From Clostridia bacterium (GTDB taxonomy: Bacteria > Bacillota_A > Clostridia > Christensenellales > Aristaeellaceae), in the NCBI GenBank assembly GCA_017530275.1, contig JAFXMP010000170.1, positions 1 to 49,797 on the forward strand: DNA of 49,797 bases, written 5' to 3'. The position numbers and the translations under genes were made by a program. The notes beneath the pieces are model-generated. The model searched no databases, was not told the origin of the DNA, and worked only from the letters and a program-made list of their open reading frames with translations. Shown here piece after piece: positions 1 through 7,821 of the stretch. Position 1 is the stretch's first letter, and the number at the start of each line of letters is the position of its first letter.

Positions 1-446
1 GGATCGGGGAGGGACGAAAGCAAAAGGCCGGTTTCATCGTAGACCGGGCCTTTTTCCATTTCCAGCAGAAGGGCCAGCTCCTCCGGGGGCAGGCCCGCTT
101 TTTCGGCGGTTTCCTTTGCGGATGGCATGCGGCCAAACTGCCGAAGCTGCTGCTCCTGATAATCCCGGGCACGCTTGAGCTTATTCCGGGTGCGCCAGCC
201 CATGTCCCGGCAGGCGCTCCGCCGCATTTCGCCTAAGATCACCGGCACGGCGTAGGTGGAAAAGGCGAAGCCCGCGTCCTCCTGATACCGGCGGATGGCG
301 GCAACAAGCCCCACGCAGCCCTGCTGAAAGGCGTCCTCGGGGCTGGGGAAGCGGCGGCTCAGCGCCTGCACCAGGGGCATGTGCCGCCGCACCAGGGCCG
401 CTAAGGCGTCCGGGTCGCCCGCCTGCGCCAAGGCGTACAGGCTCAT
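1..446 (-). CDS. spoIIAC: RNA polymerase sporulation sigma factor SigF (SpoIIAC), 3' part cut off by window edge
   Basis: Translating the minus strand from the ATG at 446 gives a protein opening MSLYALAQAGDPDALAALVR and running off the window. It carries sigma-70 region 2: an FQQGCVGLVAAIRRY helix followed by FSTYAVPVILGEMRR, the signature of forespore/mother-cell sigma factors. Then comes a region 3 helix-turn-helix (RMPSAKETAEKAGLPPEELA). One base separates it from the spoIIAB stop, so it is the third gene of a spoIIAA-AB-AC operon. By family knowledge it directs early forespore transcription and is held inactive by SpoIIAB. Region 4 is not visible because the sequence ends. The identity as SigF rather than SigG rests mainly on operon position. 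Confidence 0.88.
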   Translation of the reverse strand, partial: MSLYALAQAGDPDALAALVRRHMPLVQALSRRFPSPEDAFQQGCVGLVAAIRRYQEDAGFAFSTYAVPVILGEMRRSACRDMGWRTRNKLKRARDYQEQQLRQFGRMPSAKETAEKAGLPPEELALLLEMEKGPVYDETGLLLSSLPD

Positions 447-447
447 T

Positions 448-882
448 TCAGCCCTCCCGCAGGCGCTTTTGCATGCGGACGGTGGTGCCCTCGCCGATTT
501 TTGATTCCACCGTCACCTTGTCCATGAAGGTCTGCATCACGGAAAAGCCCATGCCGGAGCGCTCCTTTTCCGGCTGGGTGGTGAAAAAGGGCTGCATGGC
601 CCGGTCAATATCGTCGATTCCCTTCCCCTTGTCCATGATTTCCAGCGCCAGCATTCCGTCGTCCCGCAGGGCGGCGGTGACGGTCACGGTGCCCCTCGGT
701 GCGTCGGCGTAGCCATGCACGATGGCGTTGGTCACGGCCTCGCTGACGGCGGTTTTGATGTCGGCCAGCACGTCCAGCGTGGGGTCCAGCTGCACGGCAA
801 AGGCGCTGACGGCCACCCGGGCAAAGCCCTCGTTTTCCGGCACGCCCATAAATTCCAGCTTCATTTCATTGATGATCTTCAT
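448..882 (-). CDS. spoIIAB: Anti-sigma F factor / serine kinase SpoIIAB
   Basis: 144 aa, normal for SpoIIAB. It is a GHKL-type ATPase/kinase. The N box is visible as IKTAVSEAVTNAIVHGY, the G1 box as MDKGKGIDDIDRAM, and the G2 region as ERSGMGFSVMQTFMD. In the known pathway it binds sigma F and ATP, and phosphorylates SpoIIAA to keep sigma F off until septation. The start is the ATG at 882, preceded by GAGGGAG at an eight-base spacing. It lies 13 bases after spoIIAA and is followed one base later by the sigma factor gene, so the three are almost certainly co-transcribed and translationally coupled. Confidence 0.95.
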   Translation of the reverse strand: MKIINEMKLEFMGVPENEGFARVAVSAFAVQLDPTLDVLADIKTAVSEAVTNAIVHGYADAPRGTVTVTAALRDDGMLALEIMDKGKGIDDIDRAMQPFFTTQPEKERSGMGFSVMQTFMDKVTVESKIGEGTTVRMQKRLREG

Positions 883-895
883 GTGTTCGTCTCCC

Positions 896-1195
896 TCACA
901 TAATTTGAATGACCTGATCCATGCCGGACAGAAGAAACACCCTTTTTACCTGGGGATTCATGTTTTTCACCGCCACCTTCCCGCCGCGCTGGGAAAGGGT
1001 GCGGTAACGACCCAACATCACGCCGATGCCCGACGAATCCATAAACGCCATATCCTGCAAATCCAGCACCAGTTTTTTCACGCCGGGATCGGAAATCAGT
1101 CCGTCCAATTCCCGCCGGATGGGCTGGGCGCTGCAATGGTCCAGCTCTCCGGTAATGCGCACCGTCACGGTGTCCCGCCGCCGTTCAAATTCCAT
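896..1195 (-). CDS. spoIIAA: Anti-anti-sigma F factor SpoIIAA (STAS domain)
   Basis: 99 aa from the ATG at 1195, chosen because AGGAGGG sits seven bases upstream; an in-frame upstream start at 1231 has no such site. It is a single STAS domain. The phosphorylatable serine lies in the motif AFMDSSGIGVMLGRY, which matches the SpoIIAA Ser58 region. By family knowledge the unphosphorylated form displaces sigma F from SpoIIAB, and phosphorylation by SpoIIAB switches it off. It is the first gene of the spoIIA operon, with a candidate sigma-H promoter just upstream (1228-1257). Confidence 0.94.
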   Translation of the reverse strand: MEFERRRDTVTVRITGELDHCSAQPIRRELDGLISDPGVKKLVLDLQDMAFMDSSGIGVMLGRYRTLSQRGGKVAVKNMNPQVKRVFLLSGMDQVIQIM

Positions 1196-1227
1196 GTTCC
1201 ATCCCTCCTGAAAGTACATGGGTGGAA

Positions 1228-1257
1228 TCATTCTGGCCCTTCCCCTCTGTATCCTGC
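1228..1257 (-). promoter_or_regulatory. Candidate sigma-H promoter of the spoIIA operon
   Basis: On the minus strand GCAGGATAC (1257-1249) and CCAGAATGA (1236-1228) are separated by 12 bases. This resembles the Bacillus sigma-H consensus RNAGGAWWW-N11/12-RNNGAATWW: AGGA and GAAT are exact, with two mismatches at the edges. It sits 33 bases before the spoIIAA start. spoIIA is a classic sigma-H operon, which supports the call, but the match is by eye only. Confidence 0.5.
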
Positions 1258-1316
1258 CGCGAAAAATGGGTGTTTATGCGGTTCGGTTGAAAACCGTTCG
1301 ACATTTTTCGCATACG

Positions 1317-1347
1317 AAAAAAGCTGCCCTGCGGGTTGCGGGACAGC
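1317..1347 (-). terminator. Rho-independent terminator after the lipoprotein gene
   Basis: A 10-base-pair stem (GCTGTCCCGC with GCAGGGCAGC, one mismatch and one G-T pair) with a five-base loop is followed on the minus strand by six T residues. It lies about 60 bases beyond the stop of the minus-strand lipoprotein gene and before spoIIA, so it separates the two units. Confidence 0.7.
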
Positions 1348-1408
1348 GAAAAAGTGTGGAGTGTGCAGAGTGGAGTGTGGAATTATAGTGAACGACATAA
1401 CGAGTTTA

Positions 1409-1756
1409 TTATTTTCTGTCAAATGATTCATAATACTCGTTATTTATATCCAATTCCATTCCATTGATCCTAACTGTGTCATTGTCTACCCATACTGCTT
1501 CATCTGGGTCTTTTTCATGGTAATGGAAGTAAATGTTCCACTCAGTCGAAGAGCCGACTTTCTGAATAGAGATGGTAGTTGACCAATCAACCGTAGCCCC
1601 ACCGTTGTTTCTATATATTTTCATCATATGAATACCATCCGGTGAGGCAATCGATGCAATCAATTCATCCCGCGGTCTCTGATGAGCGCAGCCAGTGAAC
1701 AACATAACGATTGCAAATGAAAGACTAACAAAACATATTATGTGTGTTCTTTTCAT
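1409..1756 (-). CDS. Small secreted lipoprotein, DUF5412-like
   Basis: 115 aa. The N terminus has two positive residues, a hydrophobic stretch to about residue 21 and then LFTGC, a lipobox predicting lipid attachment at Cys23. The mature part contains SPDGIHMMKIYRNNGGATVDW, a pattern I associate with the DUF5412 family of unknown function. The gene is visibly richer in A and T than its neighbours, which suggests later acquisition. It starts four bases after the stop of the transporter gene, with only a weak ribosome binding site, so it may depend on translational coupling. The terminator at 1317-1347 follows it. No activity can be assigned. Confidence 0.75.
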   Translation of the reverse strand: MKRTHIICFVSLSFAIVMLFTGCAHQRPRDELIASIASPDGIHMMKIYRNNGGATVDWSTTISIQKVGSSTEWNIYFHYHEKDPDEAVWVDNDTVRINGMELDINNEYYESFDRK

Positions 1757-1760
1757 TTTC

Positions 1761-3296
1761 TTAACTTTTTTCCAAGGCGTCCAGCTCTTTCCGTCCGGCA
1801 GTCATGATGACGAGGCCCACCAGGAACAGCGCGATCAGCGCCAGCACGCCGAAGGAGGAACGGCCCGTCCAGGCACCGATGGTGGAATACAGCACGGGGC
1901 CTAAAACGGACGCGAACTTGCCGAAAATATCGAAGAAGCCAAAGAATTCGTTGCTGCGTTCCTTGGGGATCAGTTTGCCAAAGTAGCTGCGGGAAACGGC
2001 CTGGATGCCGCCCTGTACGGTGCCAACCAACGTCGCCATGGCCCAGAACAGGATGGTGGAGAAGGAAACGGCGCTTTGGAATTTCTGAATGGTTCCGGCG
2101 TTATTCCCCAAAAACTGGGTGAAGGTGAGCAGCACCCGGTCCACTTCCGGGTTGGCCTGCTGTTCTTCTGTCAGCTTGACGAACTCCGCGTTCAGCTTTT
2201 CCTGGGCGTTCTTATCGGTAAAGTACTTGGCACCGGCGTCCCGCAGGGCGATGGCGTTTTCGTCGGTGAGGTCGGCCAATTGCTCGGTATAGTCCGCTTT
2301 CAGCGCCGTTTCATAGGCTTCCTGGTGGGGCTCCAGGGAGAAGCCCATGTAGAAGCCCACGCAGCAGATGAAGGTGTACACGATGATAGCCCCCACCAGG
2401 GCTTTCCGGGCGGTGATCTTGGCGGCCAGATTGGCGAACAGGATGGAGCAGGGCATGGCCACGATCTGGGTCACCAGCAGGGCTAAGATCATGCCGACAG
2501 AACCCAGGCCCAGCACCGTGCCATAGGCGGTGGAAATGCTGATGATGGTGCCCACGCCGTCGATGTAGAAGAAGTAAGCCAGCACGAACAGGAACAGGCC
2601 CTTGCGCTGGAAAATGTCCTTGGCGGTGTGGCCGATGTTGCGGAAGATTTGGCCGATGGAATTGTCCGCCGTGCGCTCGATGTAGTGGGTCTGTTCCACG
2701 TTTTTGAGGAACGGCAGGGAGAACACCAGCCACCACACGCTGACGATCACGATGGAGAAGATCTGGGCGACGGGGTTGGAATAGCCGAGGATCAGCAGAA
2801 CCGCAATGGAGATCACGAAGGGAATGGTGCTGCCGCCGATGTAGCCCATGGCGTAGCCCCAGGAGGATACCTTGTCCATGCGCTCGTCCGTGGTCACGTC
2901 GGTGAGGAAGGAATCATAGAACAGGCAGCTGCCCGAGAAGCCGATGCGGCTCAGGATATAGCCCACCAGCATGAGCTGCCAGCTGTGCATCACCAGCGCG
3001 ATGAAGAAGGTGGCGACCACGCCCAGGAGCATGAACACCGTGAACAGCTTCTTCTTCATGCCCTTAAAGTCCGCCACCGCGCCCAGCAGCGGGGCAAGTA
3101 CAGCCACAAGGAACGTGGCGATGGACGTGCCGTAGCCCCACCAGATGTCCCCTGCGTCCCCCGCGATGGAAACGAAGATGGTGGGAAAGATGGCCGCCAT
3201 AATGTTGGTGGCGTAAATGGAGTTGGCCCAGTCGTACATGATCCAGCTCCATTCTTTTTTGGTAAACCTCTTTTGCTTGCCCTTTTCGGCCTGCAT
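1761..3296 (-). CDS. MFS transporter, UMF1 / Atg22-like family
   Basis: 511 aa with about 12 hydrophobic segments. The N-terminal part reads KKEWSWIMYDWANSIYATN, the conserved start of the UMF1 (Atg22-like) branch of the major facilitator superfamily. Family members are multipass exporters, often of unknown substrate; fungal Atg22 exports amino acids from the vacuole. A hydrophilic stretch of roughly 65 residues (about 328-395, rich in Glu, Asp and Lys) interrupts the C-terminal half and would form a large loop. The start is the ATG at 3296 behind GGGAGGG. A good promoter lies at 3345-3372. The downstream lipoprotein gene follows by four bases. Confidence 0.85.
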   Translation of the reverse strand: MQAEKGKQKRFTKKEWSWIMYDWANSIYATNIMAAIFPTIFVSIAGDAGDIWWGYGTSIATFLVAVLAPLLGAVADFKGMKKKLFTVFMLLGVVATFFIALVMHSWQLMLVGYILSRIGFSGSCLFYDSFLTDVTTDERMDKVSSWGYAMGYIGGSTIPFVISIAVLLILGYSNPVAQIFSIVIVSVWWLVFSLPFLKNVEQTHYIERTADNSIGQIFRNIGHTAKDIFQRKGLFLFVLAYFFYIDGVGTIISISTAYGTVLGLGSVGMILALLVTQIVAMPCSILFANLAAKITARKALVGAIIVYTFICCVGFYMGFSLEPHQEAYETALKADYTEQLADLTDENAIALRDAGAKYFTDKNAQEKLNAEFVKLTEEQQANPEVDRVLLTFTQFLGNNAGTIQKFQSAVSFSTILFWAMATLVGTVQGGIQAVSRSYFGKLIPKERSNEFFGFFDIFGKFASVLGPVLYSTIGAWTGRSSFGVLALIALFLVGLVIMTAGRKELDALEKS

Positions 3297-3344
3297 GGTG
3301 ATCCCTCCCGTAACGATGGATTGCTTTTGCTTTCTGTTGATCCT

Positions 3345-3372
3345 ATTATACTGTTTTTTTCGTTTTTTTCAA
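3345..3372 (-). promoter_or_regulatory. Sigma-A-type promoter for the MFS transporter
   Basis: On the minus strand TTGAAA (3372-3367) and a perfect TATAAT (3350-3345) are separated by 16 bases. The spacer is A-rich. It lies about 50 bases before the transporter start. Confidence 0.65.
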
Positions 3373-3413
3373 GGAAAACATGAAAGCCGCCCACGGCGCC
3401 CACGGCTCACGCA

Positions 3414-5018
3414 TTACTGCGCAATCATCGTGAGCAGGGTCTCAGGGGTCAGGCGGATCGCGCTTGGATCATCACGAAGGAGCGCCGTGATTCCTTCTGT
3501 AGGAGAGCAGGAGAACACAGCGGATACCGATGCTTCTGTATCATTTGGCGCGTATGCTTTGCAGTAAAGCGAGAAATCTCCTTCTGTGCCGTCATATCCA
3601 AGCCTGATATAAGCGTTTTCTTCTCCGGGACGTACATGCTCTCCTTCCGCGTGCAATGTGATCACATACTCGTGATCAGATTCAAAGGCGCCCGTGCAGG
3701 TTATGGTCGTGTTGTTCTCATGAATCACCAGTTTCTCGCCGTCGAATTCCGCGGTGATCTTGTCGTCCACGCGATTCTTATACATATTAAATTGGCTGTA
3801 TTCCATGTAGCCATATTTCAGACGCATATTATCATGCGCAAGCAGTTTCAAAAGAAATACGGTCTGCCCGGAGTACGATCTCACGGTTAGGTCGAACTGC
3901 TTTCTGCTGGCCATCAGACTGGCAAAATACATGCCCATGCCGCCCGGATTGCCGTATGCGCTGACGATCAGGCCGTCTTCTCCCACGGCATAGTCCAATT
4001 GAAGCAGGAGCCGGCTGTAACGGCTGCGGGGAGCGCTGAAATTGATGTAGATCGAACCCATACTGCCTTCCATGCGTCCATTTGTGTCCAGATGAATGCC
4101 CATGGAAGGATAACTGAATGAAAGGCTCCAGGAATTGTGATCCAATCCCCCGCAGAAATCCGCGGATACTGTGATTTCGTATGTTCGTGTCTTTTCGCCA
4201 ATGATTCTGGTTTCCCAGAGAAGTCCGTCCAGCTTATAAGAATCGTCTTCGTTCAAGTACGTCCATTCCATAGCGTATTTATCTGACGAATCGCCGATTT
4301 CGCCGGTCACATGAACGCTGGTGAAAGCAGGATCGGCAATCAGCTCAAACGCCGCAAGAAAGTCCGTTTCTGTTGCTTTTATCTGTTCTATGGAAAGGCT
4401 GATTTCCTCTCTCAACTCAGATAACGACGGCTTTTCTCCTCTCGTTGCCACGGCAATCATTTGAAGTATTTCATCCGCTGCCGCACTGTACCGTTCATCG
4501 GCGGCCACGAGATCAATAACAACGGCTAAATGCTCCATCAACTGTTCCGCCGTTGCCCTGTATGCGATATGCAGTCCGTTCTCGGAATCGATCGTCATAT
4601 CCGGCACAATGATATTTTGGTAAAGAAGAAGGACGAGTTCACGATAGATCTCCATGCTGGATGCTTTGCCGGGCAATACGGCGTTGAGCAGCGCTTCGAC
4701 GTCGGCATATTGAAGGTTCAGAATCATGTCATCCGATTTGACGGAAAGGTCAGTTTCCGACGCCTGGGCTTGGAGATGGAAGCCGTTCGCGGATAAAGAC
4801 GCATCCAGCAGATTTTCGTTGCTCTTGACCAGTACGGAAAAAACGTCTTTTCCAAGATAACCGACCTCAAAGCGCACCATGTCTCGCAGGAGATCGATGC
4901 TTTCCAGCAGTTCAACAGCGCCTTGAAGGAATACCCGTTCCGAGACTGTTTCTTCGGCATAAGCGGCATAACCGAACAGCATGCAGCAGGCCAGCAACAG
5001 CGAGATGAGCTTTTTCAT
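3414..5018 (-). CDS. Secreted protein of unknown function
   Basis: 534 aa. The first 21 residues are a typical signal peptide (two Lys, a hydrophobic core with paired cysteines, then AYA-EE as a likely signal peptidase I site). The rest has no cell-wall anchor or transmembrane segment and no motif I recognise. The first third looks alpha-helical. From about residue 230 it alternates polar and hydrophobic residues as in beta-sheet proteins. The start is the ATG at 5018 behind AAGGAGT. The gene stands alone, opposite no partner, with a possible promoter at 5067-5095. It is probably an extracellular or envelope-associated protein; no function can be given. Confidence 0.7.
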   Translation of the reverse strand: MKKLISLLLACCMLFGYAAYAEETVSERVFLQGAVELLESIDLLRDMVRFEVGYLGKDVFSVLVKSNENLLDASLSANGFHLQAQASETDLSVKSDDMILNLQYADVEALLNAVLPGKASSMEIYRELVLLLYQNIIVPDMTIDSENGLHIAYRATAEQLMEHLAVVIDLVAADERYSAAADEILQMIAVATRGEKPSLSELREEISLSIEQIKATETDFLAAFELIADPAFTSVHVTGEIGDSSDKYAMEWTYLNEDDSYKLDGLLWETRIIGEKTRTYEITVSADFCGGLDHNSWSLSFSYPSMGIHLDTNGRMEGSMGSIYINFSAPRSRYSRLLLQLDYAVGEDGLIVSAYGNPGGMGMYFASLMASRKQFDLTVRSYSGQTVFLLKLLAHDNMRLKYGYMEYSQFNMYKNRVDDKITAEFDGEKLVIHENNTTITCTGAFESDHEYVITLHAEGEHVRPGEENAYIRLGYDGTEGDFSLYCKAYAPNDTEASVSAVFSCSPTEGITALLRDDPSAIRLTPETLLTMIAQ

Positions 5019-5066
5019 TGAGATTACTCCTTCCTTCTTTTTGGTTGTGAGTCGTTCCTTTTCTAT

Positions 5067-5095
5067 ATCTTACCAAATAGCGGGATCGTTGTAAA
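5067..5095 (-). promoter_or_regulatory. Possible promoter for the 534-residue secreted protein gene
   Basis: Minus-strand TTTACA (5095-5090) and TAAGAT (5072-5067) are 17 bases apart. This is a moderate match to the sigma-A consensus, about 50 bases before the start codon. Confidence 0.4.
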
Positions 5096-5202
5096 GAAAT
5101 AAAATACCGGAACGAGGGCTCACGCGAGCATGTTCAACAGGGAGCTGCGAGAAGGTTCTCCGCTTACGCTCCTGTCTTTTTTGCGTAAACTCCGAAAAGC
5201 AA

Positions 5203-5679
5203 TCACGCTTCGTTCACCAGTTTGCCGGTCATATATTCCGGAACCAGGGCAAACACCAGGGTATGGGGGCCGGAACATGCGATTTCCCGGTCGATATAAG
5301 CTTCATCGTCGGTGAATTTATGGCTCAGCCGCCGGGCCATTTCCATGGCTTTCGCCTGATCCTCCACGATTTCAATTCTGCCGAACACGATCACGCTGCG
5401 GATATTCAGCGCCCATTCGCCCTCCCGCCGGAAGCCTTCGTCGTACACGCAGAAGGACGCCTTTTCGCAGCGCTTCATGGCGTCGATCTTGTGGCCCGTT
5501 TTGCCGCTGTGGAAGTACAGCCTGCCGTCCTCCGGGCAGTAGTAATGATTGATGGGCAGGCCGTAGGGATACCCCTCGTCGCCGATCACGCTTAAAACGC
5601 CCCGCAGTTGGGTTTCCAAGATTTCAACGCATTCATTCTCGGGAAGCTGCTGTTTGAAACGCACCATTTTTCGGAACAT
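5203..5679 (-). CDS. Pyridoxamine 5'-phosphate oxidase-like flavoprotein (NimA-like)
   Basis: 158 aa from the ATG at 5679, which has GGAGG eight bases upstream; the in-frame GTG at 5688 overlaps that site and is unlikely. The fold is the split beta-barrel FMN-binding family. The segment GVLSVIGDEGYPYGLPINH followed by LYFHSGKTGHKIDAMKR is characteristic of the Nim / pyridoxamine oxidase-like branch that is common in anaerobes. Some relatives reduce nitroimidazoles, but most members are uncharacterised, so neither resistance nor a substrate should be assumed. It is a single gene on the minus strand, back to back with the sigma factor gene at 5848. Confidence 0.82.
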   Translation of the reverse strand: MFRKMVRFKQQLPENECVEILETQLRGVLSVIGDEGYPYGLPINHYYCPEDGRLYFHSGKTGHKIDAMKRCEKASFCVYDEGFRREGEWALNIRSVIVFGRIEIVEDQAKAMEMARRLSHKFTDDEAYIDREIACSGPHTLVFALVPEYMTGKLVNEA

Positions 5680-5847
5680 GGTTTTCACCTCCGCTCTTCA
5701 TCATAGCATAGCCGGGGAAAAAAGCAAGAATAAATCCCTTCCTCTGCGAAATCAGGCTGAAAAGCAGGAATTGCCACAGAAAAAACAGCTGTCATTGAAT
5801 AATTCACGATGAACCGCTCGTCTATAGAGGTGAAGGAGGTGATCGCT

Positions 5848-6375
5848 GTGGATCGTGCTGAGGTACCCAGCATGAACCGAGAGCAAAAACTCAATCAATG
5901 GATCGAAGCCTATTCCGATACGATCCTGCGAACTTGCTATTTATATCTGTCCGATCAAGGCCAGGCCGAGGACGCCACCCAGGACACCTGGATCAAAGCC
6001 TGGAAGCATATGGACGATTTTGAGCGTCAAGGCGTTGTCAACGAAAAAGCGTGGCTGCTGCGCATTGCCGTCAATACGGCCAAGGATTACCGGCGGACGG
6101 CCTGGTTCCGGCATATCGACAGGAAAAAGTCATTGGATGAATTGCCGCCGCAAACGCTTGCCGCGGAGCCCAGGGATGAAACGCTCACGCTCCTGGTGAT
6201 GGAGCTGCCGGACAGATACAAGCAAGTGATCCTGCTTTACTATTTTCAGGGGCTTACCATGCAGGAAACAGCCGACGCCCTGGGCGCTTCGCAGCCGACT
6301 GTCCATAGAAGGCTGAAGAAAGCGGAAGCGCTCCTGAAAATATCGCTGACGGGAGGTGCGGCATATGAAGGATAA
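5848..6375 (+). CDS. ECF-type RNA polymerase sigma factor
   Basis: 175 aa from the GTG at 5848, chosen because AAGGAGGTGA lies directly upstream at normal spacing; an in-frame ATG at 5809 has none. Region 2 is seen as YLYLSDQGQAEDATQDTWIKAW (motif split by the family's usual EDxxQDxF pattern), then a linker. Region 4 is seen as LPDRYKQVILLYYFQGLTMQETADAL with an HTH ending SQPTVHRRLKKAEALL. It would direct core polymerase to a small regulon. The next gene overlaps it by 11 bases and encodes a membrane protein of anti-sigma type, so the two form a sigma/anti-sigma pair controlling a cell-envelope or stress response. Confidence 0.9.
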   Translation: MDRAEVPSMNREQKLNQWIEAYSDTILRTCYLYLSDQGQAEDATQDTWIKAWKHMDDFERQGVVNEKAWLLRIAVNTAKDYRRTAWFRHIDRKKSLDELPPQTLAAEPRDETLTLLVMELPDRYKQVILLYYFQGLTMQETADALGASQPTVHRRLKKAEALLKISLTGGAAYEG

Positions 6376-7618
6376 ACAGTTGGAACGGCAGCTCCAGGAA
6401 TCGCTGAGCAGAGCGCTTTCCGGGCTGCATACTACCTCCTTTCAACGCGAACAATTCTTTGAAAACGCGATAGGAGGGTATAAAGTGAAAAGAAAGCTTA
6501 CATACGGTGTGTGCCTGGCGTTGATCATCGCGCTGATGATCGCCATGACCGGCGTCGCCTTTGCCTTAACGGATGGATTCGGCATCCTGGATTTTGCGCG
6601 GAACGAAAGGGAAGATGTAGAGGTTCCCGCCGATGCGGAACAGTACATCGACCATGATCTGGCAGTCAGCGAAACGGAGCATTTCACGGTGCGCTTCCGG
6701 GAAACGTCCTATGACGGAAAAACCTGCCACCTGGTCTATGACGTGATCCCGAAAAGCAAGGATATTCTTCTCTTTAACTGTCCGACGGATGAATCCTGGT
6801 ACGGGCTGACCCATTTGAACCCCGACCGGGAAGCCATGGCGGCGGACAAAAGGACCATCCTGGACCGCTGGGACGAGGGCGGATATACCGGCGCCTGGGA
6901 AGTGGATTTCGACGTATATGACCCCACCGACGCCGAATTCATCCAGGAATACGGCGGCAGCGGCGTGCTGAATGAAGAAACCGGCGTGTTGACCGGGTCC
7001 ATCGACGTGCCCCTGGCTACCCTCAAATCGGAAAGGGAGCTTACATTTTCCGTGCGCATGCTGCCGATGACGGATATTCACGATGAATTTTCCTATGACT
7101 ATGACCGGGCGGAGGAAGCGCTCCTGACGCGCGTCTTCCGGGCGGCGGTATCCGGGGAAGAAAAGATTTTGGTGAGCGCGGAGCCGATCCTGATCCCCTC
7201 CATCGGGGTGCGGATCGATCAGGTGCGGCTCATGGTGCTGCCCCAGGAGATCCAGTATCAAATCGACTATTCCCTGACGGACGATACGCTGTTCCATGCC
7301 CTGTTTGACGGGCATCCCGAGGCCGGCACGACCGTGACATTCCATCCCGCTTTCCGGTTCATTACCCAGGACGCGGAAACAAACGAAATCAGGCTGCTGG
7401 CCCGGGGGATCACCAGCAACCACACGCAATACGCAGTCGATGAGGCACAGGGAATCTATACCCAGACCGGGTCCCTGGGGCGAAGCAGCGTGCAGGAATC
7501 CTATACCCTCGGCGTCTTCCGGAACCTGTACACAAAGCCCTTGATCCCCATGGAAACGGTCACTTTCCAGGTACAGGTGCAAAACCCCGATACCATGACC
7601 GGGTCGGAAAGGGTCTAG
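6365..7618 (+). CDS. Membrane-anchored anti-sigma-like protein, DUF4179-type
   Basis: 417 aa from the ATG at 6365, with GGAGGT eight bases upstream and inside the end of the sigma factor gene. Residues 1-44 form a short charged cytoplasmic segment (LERQLQESLSRALSGL helix). Residues about 45-67 are a single transmembrane helix. The remaining 350 residues are extracytoplasmic, acidic and beta-rich. This is the layout of DUF4179 proteins encoded beside ECF sigma factors in Clostridia. By analogy the short N terminus holds the sigma factor and the outer part senses something at the envelope; neither is shown here. The overlap implies coupled translation. Confidence 0.75.
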   Translation: MKDKQLERQLQESLSRALSGLHTTSFQREQFFENAIGGYKVKRKLTYGVCLALIIALMIAMTGVAFALTDGFGILDFARNEREDVEVPADAEQYIDHDLAVSETEHFTVRFRETSYDGKTCHLVYDVIPKSKDILLFNCPTDESWYGLTHLNPDREAMAADKRTILDRWDEGGYTGAWEVDFDVYDPTDAEFIQEYGGSGVLNEETGVLTGSIDVPLATLKSERELTFSVRMLPMTDIHDEFSYDYDRAEEALLTRVFRAAVSGEEKILVSAEPILIPSIGVRIDQVRLMVLPQEIQYQIDYSLTDDTLFHALFDGHPEAGTTVTFHPAFRFITQDAETNEIRLLARGITSNHTQYAVDEAQGIYTQTGSLGRSSVQESYTLGVFRNLYTKPLIPMETVTFQVQVQNPDTMTGSERV

Positions 7619-7673
7619 CAGCAGCAGTCCGACCGGTCCAAGTATGATTGAGGCCATCCACACAGCAAAACAT

Positions 7674-7702
7674 TTGGCGGCCTGCATAGGCCGCCATTTT
7701 CC
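7674..7702 (+). terminator. Terminator after the sigma/anti-sigma pair
   Basis: A perfect nine-base-pair stem (TGGCGGCCT with AGGCCGCCA, loop GCAT) is followed by TTTT. It lies about 55 bases past the stop at 7618. Confidence 0.7.
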
Positions 7703-7738
7703 CGTATCTCCATACGCAGGAACAGAACAATTTGCCAA

Positions 7739-7782
7739 TGTCAAGGAAAAACACTTGACAGGACATGAAAATCGTGTATAAT
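7739..7782 (+). promoter_or_regulatory. ylxM-ffh promoter with an overlapping palindrome
   Basis: A perfect -35 TTGACA (7755-7760) and a perfect -10 TATAAT (7777-7782) are 16 bases apart. The -35 box forms the right half of a palindrome: TGTCAAG (7739-7745), eight bases, then CTTGACA (7754-7760). This is a likely protein-binding site or fortuitous symmetry of the -35 box. Confidence 0.75.
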
Positions 7783-7788
7783 AGTGTT

Positions 7789-7817
7789 CTGTCAAGGCTG
7801 AAAGCCTGACAGGAGGG
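7789..7817 (+). promoter_or_regulatory. Leader hairpin overlapping the ylxM ribosome binding site
   Basis: CTGTCAAGGCT (7789-7799) can pair with AGCCTGACAG (7803-7812), leaving one bulged A and a three-base loop. The 3' arm runs into the AGGAGGG ribosome binding site (7811-7817). It begins about seven bases past the -10 box, so it would be at the very 5' end of the transcript. Confidence 0.5.
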
Positions 7818-7821
7818 CGTC

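Noticed and set aside
5136..5184. Stem-loop with a T tract on the plus strand
   Set aside because: There is no plus-strand gene upstream that it could terminate and the loop is over 20 bases.
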